Shown here one piece after another: positions 34,979-44,173 of a DNA stretch of 64,000 bases. The notes under the pieces were generated by a model. It was not told where the DNA came from and ran no database searches. It worked only from the letters and a program-made list of their open reading frames with translations. Origin of the DNA: Paenibacillus sp. LHD-117 (GTDB taxonomy: Bacteria > Bacillota > Bacilli > Paenibacillales > Paenibacillaceae); contig NZ_JAVFVT010000034.1 of assembly GCF_030929555.1 (NCBI RefSeq), positions 19,999-83,998 of the forward strand, in the 5' to 3' direction. Position 1 is the stretch's first letter; each line of letters opens with the position of its first letter. The position numbers and the translations under genes were made by a program.

Positions 34979-35778
34979 GAGCCTACGTTTCGATTTGGCG
35001 GCTTCGGTTCATCAACGGCATGCAGTACCGCGCGGCGGCGCTCGCCGGCATGGCCACCCAGCTTTTTTTCGGATTCGTCTTCATAATGATCTTCGCGGCC
35101 TTCTACAAGGACGGCGGGGATTCCGCGCCCATCTCCCTTCAGAATTTGATTACTTACGTGTGGCTCCAGCAAATCTTTCTTTCCTTTATTATGTTATGGT
35201 TCCGGGACAACGAAATTTTCTCTATGATCACGAGCGGGAATATCGCCTACGAACTGTGCAGGCCGATGGGGCTGTACCCGTTCTGGTACGTGAAGCTGCT
35301 TGCCCAGCGGGTGTCGAACGCCGTGCTGCGCTGTTTCCCGATCTTGACCATCGTGTTTCTGCTGCCTGAGCCATACCGCTTGAGCGTTCCGCCCGACTGG
35401 TCGACCCTCGCGCTGTTCATCGTCACGCTGCTGCTCGGCTTGCTCGTCGTCGTCGCGATTTCCATGCTGATCTACATTTCGGTGTTCTGGACGATGTCTC
35501 CGGTCGGCTCGATTCTAATGATCTCGGTTGCAGGCGAGTTTCTGGCGGGCATGATCATTCCCGTGCCGCTTATGCCGGATTGGCTGCAGAAGATCGCTTA
35601 CGCGCTGCCGTTCCGCTGGACGACGGACTTCCCGTTCCGGGTATACTCCGGCCATATTCCGCGGGAAGAGGCGCTCATCGGCATCGCCATTCAAATCGGG
35701 TGGATCGCGGCGCTTGCGACGTTCGGGCTTTGGCTGATGAGCAGAGCGCTTCGCAACGTCGTCGTGCAAGGAGGATAA
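34975..35778 (+). CDS. ABC-2 family permease
   Basis: A 267-residue membrane protein with six hydrophobic segments and the GNIAYELCRPM motif of the ABC-2/DUF990 permeases. It starts 4 bases inside the ATPase stop and is translationally coupled. Together with the following permease it forms a three-gene exporter. Confidence 0.92.
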   Translation: MRAYVSIWRLRFINGMQYRAAALAGMATQLFFGFVFIMIFAAFYKDGGDSAPISLQNLITYVWLQQIFLSFIMLWFRDNEIFSMITSGNIAYELCRPMGLYPFWYVKLLAQRVSNAVLRCFPILTIVFLLPEPYRLSVPPDWSTLALFIVTLLLGLLVVVAISMLIYISVFWTMSPVGSILMISVAGEFLAGMIIPVPLMPDWLQKIAYALPFRWTTDFPFRVYSGHIPREEALIGIAIQIGWIAALATFGLWLMSRALRNVVVQGG

Positions 35779-35784
35779 GAAGCC

Positions 35785-36567
35785 ATGCGATTATATTTCC
35801 GTTATTTGAATATTCATCTGAAGTCGCAGCTGCAATACCGGGCATCGTTCATGCTGCTTAGCGTTGGACAGTTTTTTATCCCGTTTATGGTGTTCGGCGG
35901 GTTGTATTTCATGTTCGAGCGGTTCGGGGAGCTGGAAGGATGGAGCTTCTTCGAGGTGACGTTATGTTTCGCGATTATTCATTTGTCGTTCTCGCTTAGC
36001 GAATGTTTCGCGAGGGGCTTCGACGCGTTCTCCGGACTCGTAGCGGGAGGCGACTTCGATCGGCTGCTCGTCAGACCGCGCAGCACGGTCGCGCAGGTGC
36101 TTGGCTCCAAGTTCGAGTTCACGAGAATCGGCAGGCTGCTCCAAAGCACGATCGTGCTCGTCTGGTCCATCTCGAATTTGCCGCAGGTTTGGAGCGTCGC
36201 CAAAGGGCTGACGCTGCTGTTCATGGTTCTGAACGGCGTGCTGATTTTTACGGGCATCTTCATCCTGGCGGCAACCTTCTGCTTCTGGACGATCCAAGCG
36301 ATCGAAGTGGCGAACGTGTTCACCGACGGCGGCCGCGAGATGGCGCAATATCCGCTCACGATTTACGAGAAATGGGTAACGAGGTTTTTTACCTTCATCA
36401 TTCCTTTCGGCTGCGTCAGTTACTTGCCGCTGATGTATCTGCTGGACAAAAAAGAGGGAAGCTTGCTGATCGGCATGCTGGTGCCGTTCGGGGGAGCGCT
36501 TTTCCTGCTTCCTTGCTTGCTGGTCTGGCGATTCGGCGTGAGACATTACCGCTCGACGGGATCTTAA
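35785..36567 (+). CDS. ABC-2 family permease (second subunit)
   Basis: A 260-residue membrane protein with six helices; SGLVAGGDFDRLLVRPRST corresponds to the motif in the previous permease. AAGGAGG ends the previous gene and serves this ATG. The last codons (RHYRSTGS) and stop recur as a stray copy near 54.86 kb. Confidence 0.92.
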   Translation: MRLYFRYLNIHLKSQLQYRASFMLLSVGQFFIPFMVFGGLYFMFERFGELEGWSFFEVTLCFAIIHLSFSLSECFARGFDAFSGLVAGGDFDRLLVRPRSTVAQVLGSKFEFTRIGRLLQSTIVLVWSISNLPQVWSVAKGLTLLFMVLNGVLIFTGIFILAATFCFWTIQAIEVANVFTDGGREMAQYPLTIYEKWVTRFFTFIIPFGCVSYLPLMYLLDKKEGSLLIGMLVPFGGALFLLPCLLVWRFGVRHYRSTGS

Positions 36568-36643
36568 ATCTTAACGCTTTATGCTTCGATTGCTTTTTAC
36601 TCGCGTAGTCCACTCGGCGTTCGATTAAAGTATATACAAGAAC

Positions 36644-36674
36644 CGGTTTGCCATCCTCGGCAAGCCGATTTTTT
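36644..36674 (+). terminator. Rho-independent terminator of the ABC-2 operon
   Basis: CGGTTTGCC and GGCAAGCCG form a stem with a six-base loop, followed by ATTTTTT. Confidence 0.9.
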
Positions 36675-36701
36675 GCTTTTCGGCCATCCGGAAAAAACTT
36701 C

Positions 36702-36731
36702 TTGTCTAAAACGGAGCGGATAGACTATAAT
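36702..36731 (+). promoter_or_regulatory. Promoter of the aldo/keto-reductase operon
   Basis: TTGTCT (36702-36707) and TATAAT (36726-36731) are spaced 18 bases. The palindromic operator copies at 36781, 36804 and 36827 lie downstream of the predicted start, so a bound repressor would act as a roadblock. Confidence 0.7.
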
Positions 36732-36780
36732 GCAAAATATAATCGAAGTAAGCGTTATCTAACGATGTGAACGACATTTC

Positions 36781-36794
36781 TGGAATCGATACCA
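36781..36794 (+). promoter_or_regulatory. LacI-type operator (TGGAATCGATACCA)
   Basis: A 14-bp imperfect palindrome of the LacI/CcpA class, identical to copies at 40342 and 46450. A related half-conserved site (AGGTATCGATTAAA) lies at 36804-36817. Confidence 0.75.
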
Positions 36795-36826
36795 TAATAC
36801 GCGAGGTATCGATTAAACTTTGAGTG

Positions 36827-36840
36827 TGGTAACGATACCA
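36827..36840 (+). promoter_or_regulatory. LacI-type operator (TGGTAACGATACCA)
   Basis: A variant of the same palindrome directly before the ribosome site (GGGAGG) of the aldo/keto reductase gene. The likely binder is the LacI protein encoded at 45143-46186. Confidence 0.75.
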
Positions 36841-36856
36841 TACAGGGAGGGCTGGC

Positions 36857-37786
36857 ATGTTATTTTTGAATGTGAACGGCTTGAAGCTGTCCCGGCTCAT
36901 GATCGGGACGGGCGATATCAGGAAGTGGAACAACACCGATATGTTAGACCAGTTCGTTGCCGCCGGCGGAACGACTATCGATGCGGCCCATCAATATAGG
37001 GAGGCCGAAAAAATAGTAGGAAAATGGATGCTCGAGAGGGGAAACCGCGATCAACTGGTCATCTTGACGAAGGGAGCCCATCACGATGACGGAAGCCCGG
37101 GCGCAAGGGTCAATCCTGAGGCGATACGGATCGATCTAATGGAGAGCCTGGATCGTCTTGGGACGGGATGGATCGACATGTACGCCCTTCATAGGGACGA
37201 TCCTTCCGTTCCGGTCGGCTCGATAATGGAAGAGCTCAACCGGCATATCCATGACGGAAGGATTCGGGCGATCGGAGCTTCGAATTGGTCTTACAAACGA
37301 ATCCAGGAAGCGAATGACTACGCATTGCGCAATGGATTGGTCGGTTTCTCGTTTAATAGCGTCAATTTGAGCTTGGCCTCTCCGATGGAGCCCCGCTGGG
37401 AAGGCAGCGTATCGGCGGATCAAGCGACTTGCGAGTGGCATGCGAATAACCAAATGCCGCTGTTGTCATGGTCGGCTCAAGCGGGCGGATTTTTTTCGGG
37501 GCATTTCTCGCCGGACGATCTGTCCAACAAGGACATGGTGAGAGTTTATTATAACGACGACAACTGGGAACGTTACCGCCGGGCGGCCGTACTGGCCGAG
37601 GAGTACGGCGTTTCGCCTACCCAAATCGCGTTGTCTTATGTGCTGAACCGTCCATTCCCGACCGGCGCGATTATCGGACCTCGGAACGATGCTGAGCTCG
37701 ACGAATCGATCAAGGCGATGGAGATGAAGCTGACTCGCGAGCAGTTGGCATGGTTGAACCTGGAAGAGGCGGAGGGAATCGCGTGA
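36857..37786 (+). CDS. Aldo/keto reductase
   Basis: A 309-residue TIM-barrel oxidoreductase: TTIDAAHQYREAEKIVG around the catalytic Asp/Tyr, TKGAH (Lys), and ALHRDDPSVPVG with the family His. RIRAIGASNWSYKRI and a C-terminal GPRNDAELDESIKAM form the NADP site. It is the first gene of a four-gene run (reductase, isomerase-like, MgtC, GDPD-like) behind the LacI-type operators, so it probably oxidises or reduces the imported sugar or inositol. It could stand in for the missing inositol dehydrogenase, which is speculative. Confidence 0.9.
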   Translation: MLFLNVNGLKLSRLMIGTGDIRKWNNTDMLDQFVAAGGTTIDAAHQYREAEKIVGKWMLERGNRDQLVILTKGAHHDDGSPGARVNPEAIRIDLMESLDRLGTGWIDMYALHRDDPSVPVGSIMEELNRHIHDGRIRAIGASNWSYKRIQEANDYALRNGLVGFSFNSVNLSLASPMEPRWEGSVSADQATCEWHANNQMPLLSWSAQAGGFFSGHFSPDDLSNKDMVRVYYNDDNWERYRRAAVLAEEYGVSPTQIALSYVLNRPFPTGAIIGPRNDAELDESIKAMEMKLTREQLAWLNLEEAEGIA

Positions 37787-38547
37787 TGAGAAAAAAATTA
37801 GCCGCCCAATTGTTTACGCTTCGAAATGAAGTCAAGCGCGATTTCCCCGGCACGTTAAAGGAATTGAAGCAGATGGGCTGGGCGGGCGTTCAGATTGACG
37901 GCCTCCACGGATACGATCCGAGGGAAATCTCCGGCGTGATGAAGGAATTCGGTCTGCAAGCGGCAGGGATGCATGTCGGGCTGGAACGAATGAAACATGA
38001 CCTGGAAGCCGTATTGGAAGAAGGAAGATTGTTCGGCACCAAAGATATGATCTGTCATTCCCTGCCTGTACAGCTGCAGAACGAACCGGGATACCGGGCG
38101 GTTAGAAACGATCTGCTGGACATCTCGAAGAAAGTGTCTCCACTCGGATATCGGGTCGGCTATCACAATCATGACTTTGAATTTCATACCTCCGTAGACG
38201 GACGGTACGCTTTGGACTATTTGCTTGAGCCGGACCTGGAGAGTCCTATATTCGCCGAGATTGATACCTATTGGGTGAAAAAAGCGAAGGTCGATCCTCT
38301 TTCTTACATAAAGGCCTATTCGAATCGCATGCCTATTCTTCATCTGAAGGATATGACGCTGGACGAATCGTCTTATTTCACGGAGATAGGCAATGGAGTG
38401 ATCGACTTCGCGCCGATCATTCGATGGGGCGAAGCGAACGGAGTGGAGTGGTATGCCGTCGAGCAGGATTATTGCCCGGGAAGCCCGATGGAAAGTTTGG
38501 CCGTAAGCTTCGAGAATCTCATGAGAATCTCGACGGAAGTCGAGTGA
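37786..38547 (+). CDS. Sugar phosphate isomerase/epimerase family protein (AP-endonuclease-2 fold)
   Basis: A protein of about 253 residues with a TIM barrel (LAAQLFTLRNEVKRDFPGTLKEL, GYHNHDFEF, FAEIDTYWVKKAK, PILHLKDM, WYAVEQDYC); His, Glu and Asp metal ligands are visible. The family includes IolE, IolH and many inositol or sugar epimerases. The ATG overlaps the reductase stop (ATGA), with GGAGGG upstream. As no iolE lies with iolABCD in this window, this protein could fill a related dehydratase or epimerase role (inference). Confidence 0.9.
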   Translation: MRKKLAAQLFTLRNEVKRDFPGTLKELKQMGWAGVQIDGLHGYDPREISGVMKEFGLQAAGMHVGLERMKHDLEAVLEEGRLFGTKDMICHSLPVQLQNEPGYRAVRNDLLDISKKVSPLGYRVGYHNHDFEFHTSVDGRYALDYLLEPDLESPIFAEIDTYWVKKAKVDPLSYIKAYSNRMPILHLKDMTLDESSYFTEIGNGVIDFAPIIRWGEANGVEWYAVEQDYCPGSPMESLAVSFENLMRISTEVE

Positions 38548-38548
38548 T

Positions 38549-39280
38549 ATGGATCTTCTGTTCAATCCGGAAGTATGGCGCATTAGCCAGTTCGAATTGA
38601 CGATCCGAATTCTTCTCGCATTGGTGCTAGGGGGGATGATCGGCTTCGAGCGCGAGCTCGGCGGGCATTCCGCGGGCTTTCGGACGCACATTCTGGTTTG
38701 CATGGGATCGGCCGTTATCGTGTTATTGTCGATGTACGGCTTTGCCGCATTCGCATCGGAGCCGAACGTGCGATTGGATCCTGCACGGCTTGCCGCGCAA
38801 GTGATCAGCGGCATTGGTTTTATCGGAGCGGGTACGATTATGCGAAACGGGCTTAACGTATCCGGATTGACGACGGCGGCATCGCTATGGGTTTCCGCTG
38901 CGATCGGGCTTTCGGCAGGTGCCGGATTTTATTATTGCGCAGTCATATCGACCGTTCTGGTGGTGATAAGCTTGTTTGCGCTAAACAAGGTGGAAAAGCT
39001 GTTCTCGCGAACGAAAAAAGTGCGGGAATTGTTGATCAAAATGGATCATCGTTCATCGGGGCTGGGCTTCGTATTAACGCACTTGAACCGGAGCGGCCTG
39101 CAAATCAACAAGCTTTCTGTGGATAACGACGGAGAATCGCCTTCGCCTGCGAACGAGCGCTATTTAATCATACGCATTCAAGTAAAGCTGAAAAAAGTCA
39201 GCAAATACGAACAGATCATAGCCTCGCTGATTGAAATGGAAGGCGTCGTCGGATTGGAAACCGTCGATCTGATGGCCTGA
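38549..39280 (+). CDS. MgtC/SapB family membrane protein
   Basis: A 243-residue protein. Four hydrophobic helices (residues ~15-145) include the family signature GFERELGGHSAGFRTHILV and GIGFIGAGTIMRNG; the C-terminal 90 residues form the ACT-like cytoplasmic domain. MgtC-like proteins are linked to Mg2+ homeostasis and ATP-synthase modulation. It is tightly packed in the operon (1-base gap), an unexpected place for MgtC, perhaps linked to phosphate or metal demand of the phosphoesterases. Confidence 0.9.
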   Translation: MDLLFNPEVWRISQFELTIRILLALVLGGMIGFERELGGHSAGFRTHILVCMGSAVIVLLSMYGFAAFASEPNVRLDPARLAAQVISGIGFIGAGTIMRNGLNVSGLTTAASLWVSAAIGLSAGAGFYYCAVISTVLVVISLFALNKVEKLFSRTKKVRELLIKMDHRSSGLGFVLTHLNRSGLQINKLSVDNDGESPSPANERYLIIRIQVKLKKVSKYEQIIASLIEMEGVVGLETVDLMA

Positions 39281-39351
39281 CCATACATGGATGACATGTC
39301 GCCATATGCAATTAAAACATTCCTGCTCGAAATTCAGGAGGCGGATATCGC

Positions 39352-40062
39352 ATGAGAAGAACAATGGTTGCAGCCCATACGGGCTGCGGGATTTACCCGG
39401 ACAACACAATGGCTTCCTTCCTAGAAGGCATGCAGCTAGGAGCCGATATCGTCGAAGTCGACGTTCGCGCGGCAAGCGATGGCACTGCCGTCCTGCTGCA
39501 TGACGATTCGCCTTATCTGCATACGCATTCCTACGAACAGGTGAACGATCCGGCTATCCGGACGCTGATTGATCCGGCGTACGCGGATCATGAGATCGCT
39601 GCATTGGAACAAGCGCTCCGGGTTTCGGAGCCGCATGGCACCATGTTGAATCTGGATGTGAAGACGGCCTCCGGTATTGATCCTGCGATCCGGCTTATAC
39701 GCCAGTACGAAGTCCAGAAGCGGGCTTTTATTACAGGATGCTCAGACGGGATAACGGATCGTTATCCGGATATTCAAGTGATGATGAATACGCCCGACAT
39801 GCTGACGATGGACCAAATGGAGCATTACGGCGAATTCGCGGCAAATCTGTGCAACGAAGCGTTGCAAGGAGGATATGTCGGACTCAACATGAACGGCTTT
39901 ACTTGTCTTCCTCCAATCGTATCGCGCGCCCATTCCGCCGGATTGAAAGTATGGGTCTATACGGTGAACGACCGCGCGTTGATGCAATGGTTTTTAGCCA
40001 TGGGCGTTGACGCCATTACGACGAGAGCGCCCCAATTGCTGATGAGTTTATTAGAAGAATAG
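39352..40062 (+). CDS. Glycerophosphodiester phosphodiesterase family protein
   Basis: A 236-residue TIM-barrel protein of the GDPD family. The canonical HRG…PENT is HTG…PDNT here, but the metal ligands appear kept (EVDVRAASDGTAVLLHDD), as do MLNLDVK and VWVYTVNDRALMQWFLAMGVDAITT. GDPD enzymes cleave glycerophosphodiesters such as glycerophosphoinositol to glycerol-3-phosphate and the alcohol. The changed catalytic His-Arg pair may alter activity or substrate. GGAGG before the ATG. It is the last gene of the reductase operon. Confidence 0.85.
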   Translation: MRRTMVAAHTGCGIYPDNTMASFLEGMQLGADIVEVDVRAASDGTAVLLHDDSPYLHTHSYEQVNDPAIRTLIDPAYADHEIAALEQALRVSEPHGTMLNLDVKTASGIDPAIRLIRQYEVQKRAFITGCSDGITDRYPDIQVMMNTPDMLTMDQMEHYGEFAANLCNEALQGGYVGLNMNGFTCLPPIVSRAHSAGLKVWVYTVNDRALMQWFLAMGVDAITTRAPQLLMSLLEE

Positions 40063-40098
40063 CCCAATAAAACTATAGCAATTAAATGGGCAGTCTGG

Positions 40099-40126
40099 TA
40101 TAATCCATACAAGGAAAGCGCTTACG
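40099..40126 (+). promoter_or_regulatory. -10 element with a cre-like site
   Basis: TATAAT (40099-40104) is followed at 40113-40126 by GGAAAGCGCTTACG, close to the catabolite-response consensus TGWAANCGNTNWCA. A -35 box is not obvious. The 323-bp gap before the permease gene (40063-40385) also holds two LacI-type operators and no reading frame of note. Confidence 0.5.
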
Positions 40127-40154
40127 AGCCATCCCTTTTATTTTTAGCGCAACA

Positions 40155-40168
40155 TGGTAACGCTTCCA
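40155..40168 (+). promoter_or_regulatory. LacI-type operator variant (TGGTAACGCTTCCA)
   Basis: A palindrome of the same type as the exact copies at 36781 and 40342, with the central C instead of A. It lies in the leader of the ABC-importer operon. Confidence 0.6.
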
Positions 40169-40341
40169 GAAAATTTAGTTCCGCAAGCTCGTTTTTACAA
40201 AGAATTATCGAAAAGCTAACTTGAAGTGTCTTGTACGAAAGAATGATTACGGTTATGATGAATTCGACGAACTGACATGCACCATTTTAACTTGAAAATA
40301 AGGGGGGACATGAAAATAATCAGAGGCGCCGAAAATGTTTA

Positions 40342-40355
40342 TGGAATCGATACCA
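40342..40355 (+). promoter_or_regulatory. LacI-type operator (TGGAATCGATACCA)
   Basis: An exact copy of the 36781 site, about 30 bases before the importer permease start. Repression here would block the entire importer and iol operon. Confidence 0.75.
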
Positions 40356-40385
40356 GATTACGATGGAAAAAGGTGATATTGTCCT

Positions 40386-41333
40386 ATGAAGCCAACCTCC
40401 ATAACCTTGAAGCGGAACAAGGTTGACCGAAAGTTATGGAAAAACATAGTTAAGCACCGTTACTTGTATTTCATGTTGTTGCCTTGTATCTTGTTTTTTA
40501 TCGTTTTTTCCTATATCCCGATGGGCGGATTGCTTCTAGCCTTTAAGGAATACAAGTTCAATAAGGGCATTCTCGGCAGCCCATGGATCGGATTCGAATA
40601 TTTCCAAACGTTCTTCAATTCGTATCAGAGCGCAGAGCTTATCAGAAACACGCTTATTATCAGCAGTATGAAGTTGTTTTTGTACTTGCCCTTTCCGATC
40701 CTGTTAGCGTTGATGTTCAACGAAATCCGTAACAGGTGGTTCAAAAATATATCGCAAAGCATCCTTTATTTGCCGCATTTTATATCCTGGGTTGTCGTCG
40801 TAGGTTTGGTCCAGCGGATTTTGGCTCCCGATACCGGATTGCTGAATCAAGCCATAACCAAATTGGGCGGCGACGGCAGCACGTTTTTTATGATGGAACC
40901 CCGCTATTTTTACGAAATTATGTTCGGGAGCCACTTGTGGAAGTCGATTGGTTGGGATTCGATCATCTACATGGCGGCGATCGCCGGAATTAATCCAGAT
41001 ATGTATGAAGCGGCCAAAATTGACGGAGCTAACAAATTCCGCGAAATGTGGAACATCACGCTGCCTTCTATTACCCCGACGATTGTCATTCTGTTTATTC
41101 TGTCGCTCGGCAACATCTTGTCCGCCGGATTCGACCAATTATACTTGCTTCGTACGCCGGGAAACATGCATCTTTCGGACATATTGGATACTTACGTTAT
41201 CCGGATAGGCTTGCAAGGAGGTCAATACGGATATGCGACCGCGGTCGGATTGATGCAAGGTTTGATCGGATTGATATTGGTTATTCTGGCGAATCGGATT
41301 TCCCGCAAAGTTTCGGACACGTCTTTGTGGTAA
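40386..41333 (+). CDS. ABC sugar importer permease (LplB/YtcP-type)
   Basis: A 315-residue permease with six helices and the EAA loop (MYEAAKIDGANKFREMWNITLPSI). Members of this subgroup import oligo- or aldouronates and related sugars. The first gene of the long operon; AAGGTGAT before the ATG. The operon continues with the binding protein and second permease, but no ATPase is present, so a shared MsmX-type ATPase probably energises it. Confidence 0.93.
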   Translation: MKPTSITLKRNKVDRKLWKNIVKHRYLYFMLLPCILFFIVFSYIPMGGLLLAFKEYKFNKGILGSPWIGFEYFQTFFNSYQSAELIRNTLIISSMKLFLYLPFPILLALMFNEIRNRWFKNISQSILYLPHFISWVVVVGLVQRILAPDTGLLNQAITKLGGDGSTFFMMEPRYFYEIMFGSHLWKSIGWDSIIYMAAIAGINPDMYEAAKIDGANKFREMWNITLPSITPTIVILFILSLGNILSAGFDQLYLLRTPGNMHLSDILDTYVIRIGLQGGQYGYATAVGLMQGLIGLILVILANRISRKVSDTSLW

Positions 41334-41341
41334 CGATTCCA
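41328..41341 (+). promoter_or_regulatory. LacI-type operator (TGGTAACGATTCCA)
   Basis: The palindrome overlaps the stop codon of the permease and precedes the binding-protein gene by about 80 bases. It could give separate repression of the binding-protein gene. Confidence 0.65.
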
Positions 41342-41422
41342 TGTTGTGATGTCCATCTTCCTGGTGGGAGACGTCGCAAGACGTATTTCATAAAACAATT
41401 TAATCGAAAAGGGGAAAAACGC

Positions 41423-43159
41423 ATGAGCAAAAAATGGGCAAAGTATTTTGCGATTCCTTTGATGGCGATGATGCTGATCGTCGCAGGCTGCTCGAAAGGC
41501 GGCAATGACGTGAAGCCTTCGGAATCGGGCAATGACGGCACGCCTTCGGTTGCGCCGGAGGGTAAGCCGGAAACGTGGATTGCCGACCGTAAAATCAAAG
41601 GACTTGTGTTTATGGGCACCGACGATTATACAGAAGAAATGAACCCGGAAATATTGGCCAAAATCAAAGAACGGACCGGAATCGATTTCGAAATCGAAAT
41701 CATGAAAGCCGAAAGGTCCATCGACGGACTTGTAGCGGGCATCGCGGCGAACGATTTGCCGGATTTCATCGCCTTCTATTTGAACAATAGCGGACGGCCG
41801 GAAATGCAGGTTGTAATGAAAGCGGCCAGGGAAGGCATGTTTACCGATTTGACGCCGCTTATCAAAGACACGAAAGTATACAGCAAATATTTGCAGGACG
41901 GTTATTTGCCAATCGACACGCAATACGGCGTTATGTTCCGTCCGGAATTCAACGGTTCCACCTACTTCGTGCACATGAACGTCAACCGTCAAGGCGGCTA
42001 TGATTCGCGCAAATATGTCGGCGGTCCATATATCCGCAAAGATATCGCAGAAGCGCTTGGCGTAGATCCCAGCTCGATCAAAACGACGGAGCAATTATAT
42101 GAGCTGGCGAAACAGATCAAAGCGGGAGGGTTCAAGGACAAAAACGGCAAAGACGTTGTGCCGATCGGACCTGCCTACTGGGGCGGCAAAGAAGTAGGCC
42201 GATTGTTCGCCGATCTCCAGTGGGGCGAAGCCGAGCAATGGATCAAACCGGACGAAAGCGGCAAGATGCTGCATGAAGTTCAAACGCCGGTCGCCTTGCA
42301 AAAAGTCGGCTATGTCCAGAAGCTGTTGAACGAGAAATTGCTGCAGCCGGAGTTCTTTACGATCGACGAAACGCAGGCAACGGAAGGCGCGCTGAACGGC
42401 ACTTGGGGAATTATCGCGGATATGCATAACTACCAGGAATTCAATCAAGACATGCATTATCTTCCGATCGGTCCGTTGAACACTCTGGACGGCGAATACA
42501 AGATGCAGGTTGACTTCAAGTCGGGCTACTCCGCATGGGCGATTCCCGCGACGACCAAGAAACCGGAAGAAGTCGTTCGATTCGCGGATTATCTTGCATC
42601 CCGTGAAGGCAAGCTTCTTTGGATGTACGGGTTGGAAGGCCGCGACTACACATTGGGCGCGGACGGCAATCCGCTTGTGAAGCAGGAAGTCATCGATCTG
42701 AAGGAAAGCGATCCTAATGCGGCCAAAAAACTCGGATTCGGCGGCGTAAGAAACTGGTGGGGCGAATTGCTGGGCAGCACGGACATCGACAGAATGGCGG
42801 ATTACGGCGAGATGGAATACGGCGAGAAGCTGAAAGAAGCGACGAGCCAAGGCGCGCTGAATATCGCCGAATACTGGAAGTGGGACGAGAAACGGAAAAA
42901 CGCGGACGTCGTTGATGCTTACGCTCCATTGTCTTTCCTGAGCGAGTTCGACAGAGGCGCGGATTTGAAAGCCGCGTTCGATAACTACAGAGACAGCTTG
43001 GTCAGAGCTTACTACAGCAAAAATACGGACGAAGCAAAGGAAATTTTGGACAGCGCTTTGAAGCAGATGCAGGCTGCCGGATTGGACGATTATTTAAAGC
43101 TGGTCGAAGAAAAAAATGCGGATCCCATCACGAAAGTGAAGTTTAGATCTTCGTACTAA
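41423..43159 (+). CDS. ABC sugar-importer substrate-binding lipoprotein (LplA/YtcQ-type)
   Basis: A protein of about 578 residues: a basic signal, lipobox LIVAGC for lipid anchoring, a Gly/Ser linker and a large periplasmic-binding fold (VSRRVTNGIDFEIEIM-like region, GGPYIRKDIAEALGVDP, WGAGTWGIIAD-like core, YAPLSFLSE). The size matches YtcQ/LplA proteins for large saccharides or uronates. The ATG at 41423 follows AAAAGGGG; the longer reading from 41048 runs through the permease gene. Ligand unknown; neighbours suggest an inositol- or uronate-related compound. Confidence 0.95.
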   Translation: MSKKWAKYFAIPLMAMMLIVAGCSKGGNDVKPSESGNDGTPSVAPEGKPETWIADRKIKGLVFMGTDDYTEEMNPEILAKIKERTGIDFEIEIMKAERSIDGLVAGIAANDLPDFIAFYLNNSGRPEMQVVMKAAREGMFTDLTPLIKDTKVYSKYLQDGYLPIDTQYGVMFRPEFNGSTYFVHMNVNRQGGYDSRKYVGGPYIRKDIAEALGVDPSSIKTTEQLYELAKQIKAGGFKDKNGKDVVPIGPAYWGGKEVGRLFADLQWGEAEQWIKPDESGKMLHEVQTPVALQKVGYVQKLLNEKLLQPEFFTIDETQATEGALNGTWGIIADMHNYQEFNQDMHYLPIGPLNTLDGEYKMQVDFKSGYSAWAIPATTKKPEEVVRFADYLASREGKLLWMYGLEGRDYTLGADGNPLVKQEVIDLKESDPNAAKKLGFGGVRNWWGELLGSTDIDRMADYGEMEYGEKLKEATSQGALNIAEYWKWDEKRKNADVVDAYAPLSFLSEFDRGADLKAAFDNYRDSLVRAYYSKNTDEAKEILDSALKQMQAAGLDDYLKLVEEKNADPITKVKFRSSY

Positions 43160-43242
43160 TCGTTAATTTCCGCAGATTAAGGTCGGCGGTTTGATATGCA
43201 AAACGTTCAAACCGCCCGGCTTTCCCAAGGAGGATGGAGTAA

Positions 43243-44148
43243 GTGGTGAACGAATTTTATAAGCTGAGCGTTGGCGAAAAAATATTCAGGATCGTCAACT
43301 ACTTGCTTATTATAGCGCTGTGTCTGTCGATCATCCTTCCCTTTTTGAACATTACGGCTCTCGCTTTTAATCCCGGCAAAGATGCGGAAAGAGGCGGCAT
43401 CTATTTCTTGCCGAGAATATGGTCGCTGGAAAATTTCGAAAAGGTGTTTCAAGCGTCAAACATAGCGACCGCATTCGGCGTTTCGGTTTTTCGCACGGTT
43501 GTCGGGACGGTTTCCAGCGTTTTTTTGACGGCCGCGGCAGCTTATGCGCTGAAGAGCAAGACGCTTCCCGGCGGCAAATTTTTGATGATGCTCATTTTTT
43601 TCACCATGTTGTTCAGCGGGGGAATTATTCCTTATTACATGCTTCTTAAATCGGTGCATTTGACGAACAACATTTGGGTCTATGTCATTCCGAGCTTGTA
43701 CAGCGCATGGAATTTAATCATTTTCAGAACTTTTTTCCAGCAGCTTCATCCTAGTTTGGAAGAGTCCGCGCGAATTGACGGCTATAATGATTTTTCGATT
43801 TTTTTGCGCATCATTATGCCGCTCAGCCGTCCGGTCGTCGCGGTCATTGCGTTGTTTAACGCGGTCAATCATTGGAACGATTGGTTCACCGGAACGTTCT
43901 ATGTTCGCTCGGCCGAGCTGCGCCCGTTGTCTACCTTGATGCAGGAAATGCTGATGAGCGCGCAAGCGATGAGGGAAACGCTGGAGCAGGCGGCGGGCCA
44001 ATACGATCTGATCGAGAATATACAAGTTACGGGAAATTCGCTTAAGATGGCCATGATTATCGTTGTTGTCACGCCGATCATTATGATATATCCTTTTGTA
44101 CAACGTTACTTCGCGAAGGGCATCATGATCGGTTCCATTAAAGAGTAG
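43243..44148 (+). CDS. ABC sugar importer permease (LplC/YtcP-type)
   Basis: A 301-residue permease with six helices (LLIIALCLSIILPFLNITALAF at the start) and an EAA-like loop (LEESARIDGYNDFSIFLRIIMPLSRP). The GTG start has AAGGAGG 8 bases before. It pairs with the first permease as the heterodimeric importer channel. Confidence 0.93.
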   Translation: MVNEFYKLSVGEKIFRIVNYLLIIALCLSIILPFLNITALAFNPGKDAERGGIYFLPRIWSLENFEKVFQASNIATAFGVSVFRTVVGTVSSVFLTAAAAYALKSKTLPGGKFLMMLIFFTMLFSGGIIPYYMLLKSVHLTNNIWVYVIPSLYSAWNLIIFRTFFQQLHPSLEESARIDGYNDFSIFLRIIMPLSRPVVAVIALFNAVNHWNDWFTGTFYVRSAELRPLSTLMQEMLMSAQAMRETLEQAAGQYDLIENIQVTGNSLKMAMIIVVVTPIIMIYPFVQRYFAKGIMIGSIKE

Positions 44149-44173
44149 GAATGAGAGAGGGCGGAGAAGACGA

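Noticed and set aside
40113..40126. Assigning all palindromes in 40.1-40.4 kb to catabolite control
   Set aside because: Only the 40113 site resembles a cre. The others share the TGGWAWCGWTWCCA pattern of the local LacI sites.
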